A stretch of 64,000 nt of DNA from Candidatus Peribacteria bacterium (lineage in GTDB: Bacteria; Patescibacteriota; Gracilibacteria; UBA1369; LOWO2-01-FULL-3): positions 139,012 through 203,011 of the forward strand of contig CALREX010000002.1 of assembly GCA_943356465.1 (NCBI GenBank), written 5' to 3'. The notes under the pieces are model-generated. The model did no database searches and was not told the DNA's origin. It saw nothing but the letters and a program-made list of their open reading frames with translations. A program made the translations under genes and the position numbers. Below, one piece after another: positions 60,053 through 64,000 of this stretch. Position 1 is the first letter of the stretch; each line of letters begins with the position of its first letter.

Positions 60053-63000
60053 CTATCTAAATAGGTTAAACAAACTATCCAGCAATGTGTCAAAGATTGA
60101 TGCGAAACCGTAGTTTAGAGAAGCTGCTGCTGCATCTACCTTGAATGTTTTTCCTTTTAATGGGGCTGCGCTTGCATCTAAACTATATACTTTTGTTCCA
60201 TCTGTATCATCTTCATAGTCAACTTTTGTTAATGCAAGCTGAAGGCTTTTGCCTTTTGCCTCATTTTTAATATCAAATACCGGTGTGAATGCTACTGTTG
60301 TAGGTGTTGATGCATCAGCCGCTTTATCAATTGTAAATGCGTCTGTAAATCCTACAGTAGCTACATCAACACCGCTTGCGTCAGGGTGAGTTGAACAAGT
60401 TCCTGTACTATTCTTCACTTCTTTTACTGATAGATTTTTAATATAACTACAATCTCCTTGTATAAAACTGAAGAATACTCCATTGATCTTGATTTTTTGA
60501 CTATCGGAATTATTATCGAATGTAAATCCGTCATATTCCTGAGCTGCAAGTGTATTTACATCTACACTTCCATGTGGAGCTGACGCTGTCAATGGATCTG
60601 CTACTACTGGGGCTTTTGGTGTTGATTTTTCTTCTACTACACCAGCACCTGAGACAAATCCTGCGTCGTAGGTCAAACTGACTTTAAATGTGTATTCTGT
60701 ATCATTTGTAAGTCCTGCTACAGTAATGAATGGATGAGATCCTCCTGTATATGATACATCAGCATTTGCTGCGTCTGCGTCATATCCACCTGTTGCATTG
60801 TTTGCGAGGTCTGCGGTTTTGTTTACTGCTCCACCTGTGTACTCTACATGTAATCCTGTGAATTTGTCTGCATGTTTTACTGATTGAGTAATCTCTAGAT
60901 TTAATTGTACGGATTTATCTGATGCAACTGCGGTAATAACTAGACTATCATCGTCGACTGTTACATCTACTGCAGGTGCTGCTGCATTAACAACTGCTTT
61001 TACTGTTACAGAACCTACTGTTGATTTATATCCAGTGTCATATACCATGCTGACTCTGAATAATTGTTCTGTCGAATCGTTTACGAGTCCTGAGATTGTG
61101 ATTGTATCTTTTTCATCCCATGTTACGTTTACGTTATCTGATTTTGCAGGGAATGTATAAACTTTTTTCACTGCATCATATGTCGCAACTAGATCTGCAG
61201 ATTTGTCTGTTCCGTCATTGTATGCAATATTTAATCCTTTGAATTTATCTTTATCTGGACTAGCTAAATTAATTTCTAATTTAGTAAGTTTTATTGCAAC
61301 CATCTTATCTCCACCTGTTGCTGTTGCTGCAAGTGCATCGTCGACTGTTACGTCACCTACAGGGGCGGCTGCTTGTTTTGCAACTGCGATATCTTTTGTA
61401 GCTACTACCTCTGCATCTTTGTATGCTTCAACTTTTACTGTGTGATCTTTTGTTGTGTCTAGATCTTTTGCAATAAGAGTATAGTCGTTATGTACTCCTT
61501 TGGATTCTGCTTTCTTTGGATCTGCAGTAGTTGTACCGTCTGCTGCATCTACAGTGTATGTATCTGCGTCAACTGTTACTGCATATTTAGTTGCTGATTC
61601 AACTGCTGACCAAGTTACTATAATATTTTTAGTATCAACTGCGTCCCAATCTGCTGTTGCAGTTATCTCTACAACATTTGCGACAGCACCACCTTTTTTT
61701 GGAGTTTCATTATTATCTACGCTATTTGCTGAAACCAGTCCGCTCTCATAATTAATACTGATATTGAACGAATATGTTTTATCGTTTGTAAGGCCTGACA
61801 CTGTAATTATGTCGCTATTATGTGCTCCTGCACTCCAAGAGACATCTTTATTTGCTGGGTCTTTTGTATATGTACCATCTGCCTTTGCTGTTAATGTCGC
61901 TTTTACGCCAGATGTGTGTGGCAATCCGTAAGTTAATGTTATTGCTTTTACACTATGTGATCCTGCGTCAAATGTTGGCATTAATTTTACCGCTCCATCC
62001 ATAGGTTCTGTTGTAACCGCCAACTTGTCATCAAATGTTGTTACTGTTTCTGTTTTCACAGTAGTTTCAGGGGTTTGAGCGATTATTTTGCCATCTTTAT
62101 CCAGTGCATCAAATTTGACAGTGTGATCTTTATCTACATCTTGTCCAGATATTGAAGCTACGTATGTTTTCTTTGCTGAATCATATACTACTTTGACTTT
62201 ATCTGCATTAGCTGCATTTGTTGTTTGTGTTCCTACATCTACGGGAATTGGTGTTCCACCATCAATTGTTATATTATATTTTAATGCTAATGGAACTGAT
62301 GCCCATGACACAGTAAGGTCAGAGTGATTCCATTGTGATTTGGCATTTGCATCTTGTAATGTTCCTCCTCCTCTATTATCTACTGCCGCCGCTTCGAAGC
62401 TTGGCTTAGTTGTATATTCAACCCAGAATACGTAATTCTTTAAATCTTTTACGTCAAAAGTTTTTGGAACTTCCACGAAAGTTTTTGTTGCATCAAGCAT
62501 CCATAGGGATGTGAAATTTGAATTTTTCATTACATCGCTGAAATCCGCTGATGTAAATGGAACCAAGTTCCATCCTACAACAAGGTTATCCATCGCCGCT
62601 TTTGATACTTCAGCTGATGGTTCGACTGATGCGTCATTTAAATTGTAAGCCTCAAGACTTTTTACATTTGTTACAAATATAAGTCCTCTTCCTACTTCTA
62701 GAACTCCTTTTCCTGTTGAGGCATCAGTTCCTGTAAGAGCTTTTGTCGCTGCCGCCCAGTTTTTTACTGTTTGTTGTGTTGTGATAAATTTTGAAAGACC
62801 ATTATCATAATATGCATACATGAATGCATTATCTTTTACAGCTTTTGTACCTGTCTCAAGTTGATCTTTCATGTTTGTCTTTTCCGTAACATACGCATAA
62901 CCAACTCCTTTGACAGCTGTCAAAGTTGAAAGAGTTTTGTGTGATTGTGACTTGAAGTCTCTTTCGTCTGCGGCGTCATTTTTATAAAATCCTGTAGATT

Positions 63001-63193
63001 GGTCGGAAATAAAACCCTGTAATCCTCCCTGTGATGGTAAAGATGGCGGAGTATGATTTCCTGCGAATCCGAAATAATAAACGCCACCGCCGAGTACTGT
63101 TACAAGTAGTACGCCGATAAGCGCAAATAGACCCAATTTTTTGTTTGGGGCTTCCTGATTAACCTCAGGTGTAGGTACATTTTGCATGTCCAT
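60053..63193 (-). CDS. Large membrane-anchored surface protein with Fn3-like repeats
   Basis: 1046 aa: one N-terminal membrane helix (about 19-41, KLGLFALIGVLLVTVLGGGVYYF), a paralogue of the 57121 N-terminal module (about 60-270, with WNLVPFTSADF and NYVFWVEYTT), then several ~110-residue fibronectin-III-like repeats with SGLTNDKTYSFNISINY and VAGLTNDTEYTFKVSLTY motifs. The last ~180 residues match the 63296 protein and end SIFDTLLDSLFNLFR. No catalytic motif is visible. Adhesion or surface layer formation is inferred from the architecture only. Confidence 0.8.
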   Translation of the reverse strand: MDMQNVPTPEVNQEAPNKKLGLFALIGVLLVTVLGGGVYYFGFAGNHTPPSLPSQGGLQGFISDQSTGFYKNDAADERDFKSQSHKTLSTLTAVKGVGYAYVTEKTNMKDQLETGTKAVKDNAFMYAYYDNGLSKFITTQQTVKNWAAATKALTGTDASTGKGVLEVGRGLIFVTNVKSLEAYNLNDASVEPSAEVSKAAMDNLVVGWNLVPFTSADFSDVMKNSNFTSLWMLDATKTFVEVPKTFDVKDLKNYVFWVEYTTKPSFEAAAVDNRGGGTLQDANAKSQWNHSDLTVSWASVPLALKYNITIDGGTPIPVDVGTQTTNAANADKVKVVYDSAKKTYVASISGQDVDKDHTVKFDALDKDGKIIAQTPETTVKTETVTTFDDKLAVTTEPMDGAVKLMPTFDAGSHSVKAITLTYGLPHTSGVKATLTAKADGTYTKDPANKDVSWSAGAHNSDIITVSGLTNDKTYSFNISINYESGLVSANSVDNNETPKKGGAVANVVEITATADWDAVDTKNIIVTWSAVESATKYAVTVDADTYTVDAADGTTTADPKKAESKGVHNDYTLIAKDLDTTKDHTVKVEAYKDAEVVATKDIAVAKQAAAPVGDVTVDDALAATATGGDKMVAIKLTKLEINLASPDKDKFKGLNIAYNDGTDKSADLVATYDAVKKVYTFPAKSDNVNVTWDEKDTITISGLVNDSTEQLFRVSMVYDTGYKSTVGSVTVKAVVNAAAPAVDVTVDDDSLVITAVASDKSVQLNLEITQSVKHADKFTGLHVEYTGGAVNKTADLANNATGGYDADAANADVSYTGGSHPFITVAGLTNDTEYTFKVSLTYDAGFVSGAGVVEEKSTPKAPVVADPLTASAPHGSVDVNTLAAQEYDGFTFDNNSDSQKIKINGVFFSFIQGDCSYIKNLSVKEVKNSTGTCSTHPDASGVDVATVGFTDAFTIDKAADASTPTTVAFTPVFDIKNEAKGKSLQLALTKVDYEDDTDGTKVYSLDASAAPLKGKTFKVDAAAASLNYGFASIFDTLLDSLFNLFR

Positions 63194-63229
63194 GTTTGTT
63201 TTTGTTTTAATAAATATTTTTTGTTTTTT

Positions 63230-63286
63230 CCTCCTTACGGAAGATTGGACTATCTATATAATACTATATTCTTGACAAAATTGCAA
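63230..63286 (-). promoter_or_regulatory. Promoter and remote AAGGAGG of the 60053 gene
   Basis: On the minus strand TTGCAA (63281-63286) and TATTAT (63258-63263) are 17 bp apart. The transcript then contains a perfect AAGGAGG (63230-63236), but the ATG is 37 nt further on, after an A/C-rich leader. No start codon lies at normal distance, so this Shine-Dalgarno-like motif is remote from the gene it would serve. Confidence 0.5.
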
Positions 63287-63295
63287 GTGCCTATT

Positions 63296-64000
63296 TTACT
63301 TAAATAAATTAAATAAACTATCAAGCAACGAATCGAAAAGTGATGAAAAACCGTAGTCTAGGGAAGCTGAAGCGGCAGTTATGTTTAATATTTTTCCGTT
63401 CACCGGCGTTTTGCTCAAATCTAAAATATTTGTTGTTGCATCTCCATCTTTATTATATTTAATTTCTGATAATCCTAATTGAAGTTTTTGCCCTTCTCCC
63501 ATATTTGAGAGGTCAAATGAAGGAGTAGCTTGTACTATTTGAGTTTTATCCATTAAGTAGTCTCCACTGAATGTAAGTTCACTATTATTAGTATCACAAT
63601 CCACTGTTTTCAATGCATCTTTATCTCCACTCATTGAAATGTGAATATTAGTCCCTGTGTATGGACAAATATTCCCTTGTATCGATGTAAATTTTACAGA
63701 TGTTATATGAATTTTGTCCGGCAAATTATTTGTAAAATAAAACATGCTATATTCTGCAATGTCACCTACTTTTACATCTGCTGTTTTTTTATATTCTTCA
63801 CTGTCGGTTGTTACAGCAAGGGGACCTGAACCTTGTATGATCGTCATACTATTTCCACTGACGTCTGTTTCTACGCTAAAGTTACTTCCGTCTGTATTTT
63901 CAAATTGTAGCTGTTTCAATTTTATAAATTGTATATTCCCTATTTGTGCCGTATCAGAAATATCCGCTTTTATATTTATTGTGACTTTTCCATCCGCAGA
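63296..64000 (-). CDS. Surface protein, 3' part (runs off the right edge)
   Basis: The track starts this ORF at an internal TTG (63919), but the frame is open to the window edge, so the gene begins outside. The visible 234 residues contain a beta module ending NSMTIIQ (also in the 57121 protein) and a final ~130-residue module with a Cys pair, IHITSVKFTSIQGN and QKLQLGLSEIKYN, matching the C terminus of the 60053 protein. It ends SLFDSLLDSLFNLFK, nearly identical to the 60053 end. It is clearly a paralogue of its neighbours. Confidence 0.8.
   Translation of the reverse strand, partial: SADGKVTINIKADISDTAQIGNIQFIKLKQLQFENTDGSNFSVETDVSGNSMTIIQGSGPLAVTTDSEEYKKTADVKVGDIAEYSMFYFTNNLPDKIHITSVKFTSIQGNICPYTGTNIHISMSGDKDALKTVDCDTNNSELTFSGDYLMDKTQIVQATPSFDLSNMGEGQKLQLGLSEIKYNKDGDATTNILDLSKTPVNGKILNITAASASLDYGFSSLFDSLLDSLFNLFK

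Noticed and set aside
1-64000. CRISPR arrays or known antiphage systems
   Set aside because: No regularly spaced direct repeats and no cas, restriction or abortive-infection genes were seen. The short repeats present are protein-coding or tRNA-linked.

Overview
The window is an AT-rich stretch of a bacterial chromosome, most likely from a Patescibacteria/CPR lineage. A Peregrinibacteria-like affiliation is my guess, not something shown here. The reasons are the compact gene layout with many short overlaps, starts mostly without a Shine-Dalgarno sequence, very large lineage-specific proteins without recognisable domains, winged-helix/nucleotidyltransferase fusions, and a minimal flavin electron-transfer module. 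TGA acts as a normal stop here (several ATGA stop/start overlaps), so this is not a lineage that reads UGA as glycine.

Layout. 1-12.1 kb: housekeeping and surface-sugar genes (5' part of rmuC, infB, a WxcM/FdtA-like cupin, rmlB, proS, rmlD, rmlA, csaB, rnhB, rplS, a winged-helix regulator, tig). 12.2-24.3 kb: one co-directional block of large proteins of unknown function (345, 958, 357, 1936, 331 and 92 aa); the first two ORFs lie in one frame separated by a single TGA. 24.35-24.5 kb: a promoter-structured RNA-terminator unit that looks like an undescribed small RNA, then tRNA-His.

24.6-40.1 kb: a 15.5-kb integrated element in the 3' end of tRNA-His, bounded by a 15-bp direct repeat. It carries a large serine recombinase, a palindromic origin-like region, a zinc-ribbon protein, a ribbon-helix-helix protein, a primase-polymerase/helicase and small accessory genes. 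Its cargo is entirely exported: a lipoprotein subtilisin, a 1307-aa protein with an N-terminal cohesin-like domain and C-terminal SLH repeats, a subtilisin with a C-terminal dockerin, and a DUF3761 lipoprotein. Together these look like a cell-surface cohesin-dockerin protease complex, anchored through SLH repeats to the pyruvylated wall polymer that chromosomal csaB could make.

40.1-47.3 kb: an 832-aa unknown protein, rpmA, an M23 endopeptidase, nth, tRNA-Gln and a secreted protein. tRNA-His and tRNA-Gln are each followed by a terminator hairpin and a tRNA-3'-end mimic sharing the same inserted hairpin. 47.4-51.4 kb: FMN-binding protein, ApbE, and an RnfD-like membrane protein whose ferredoxin-reductase half is in a shifted frame, then YibE/F. 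51.4-55 kb: three peptidoglycan-hydrolase-like proteins that share one N-terminal domain with the 331-aa protein of the 12-24 kb block, and an MscL-like channel. 55-64 kb: a minus-strand set of membrane-anchored or exported repeat proteins, two ending in a TGPE-hydrophobic-basic tail and two in a conserved DSLFNLF tail.

The common theme is the cell surface: sugar-nucleotide and wall-polymer pyruvylation genes, wall hydrolases with a shared targeting-like domain, SLH/cohesin/dockerin proteins on a mobile element, and large anchored surface proteins.
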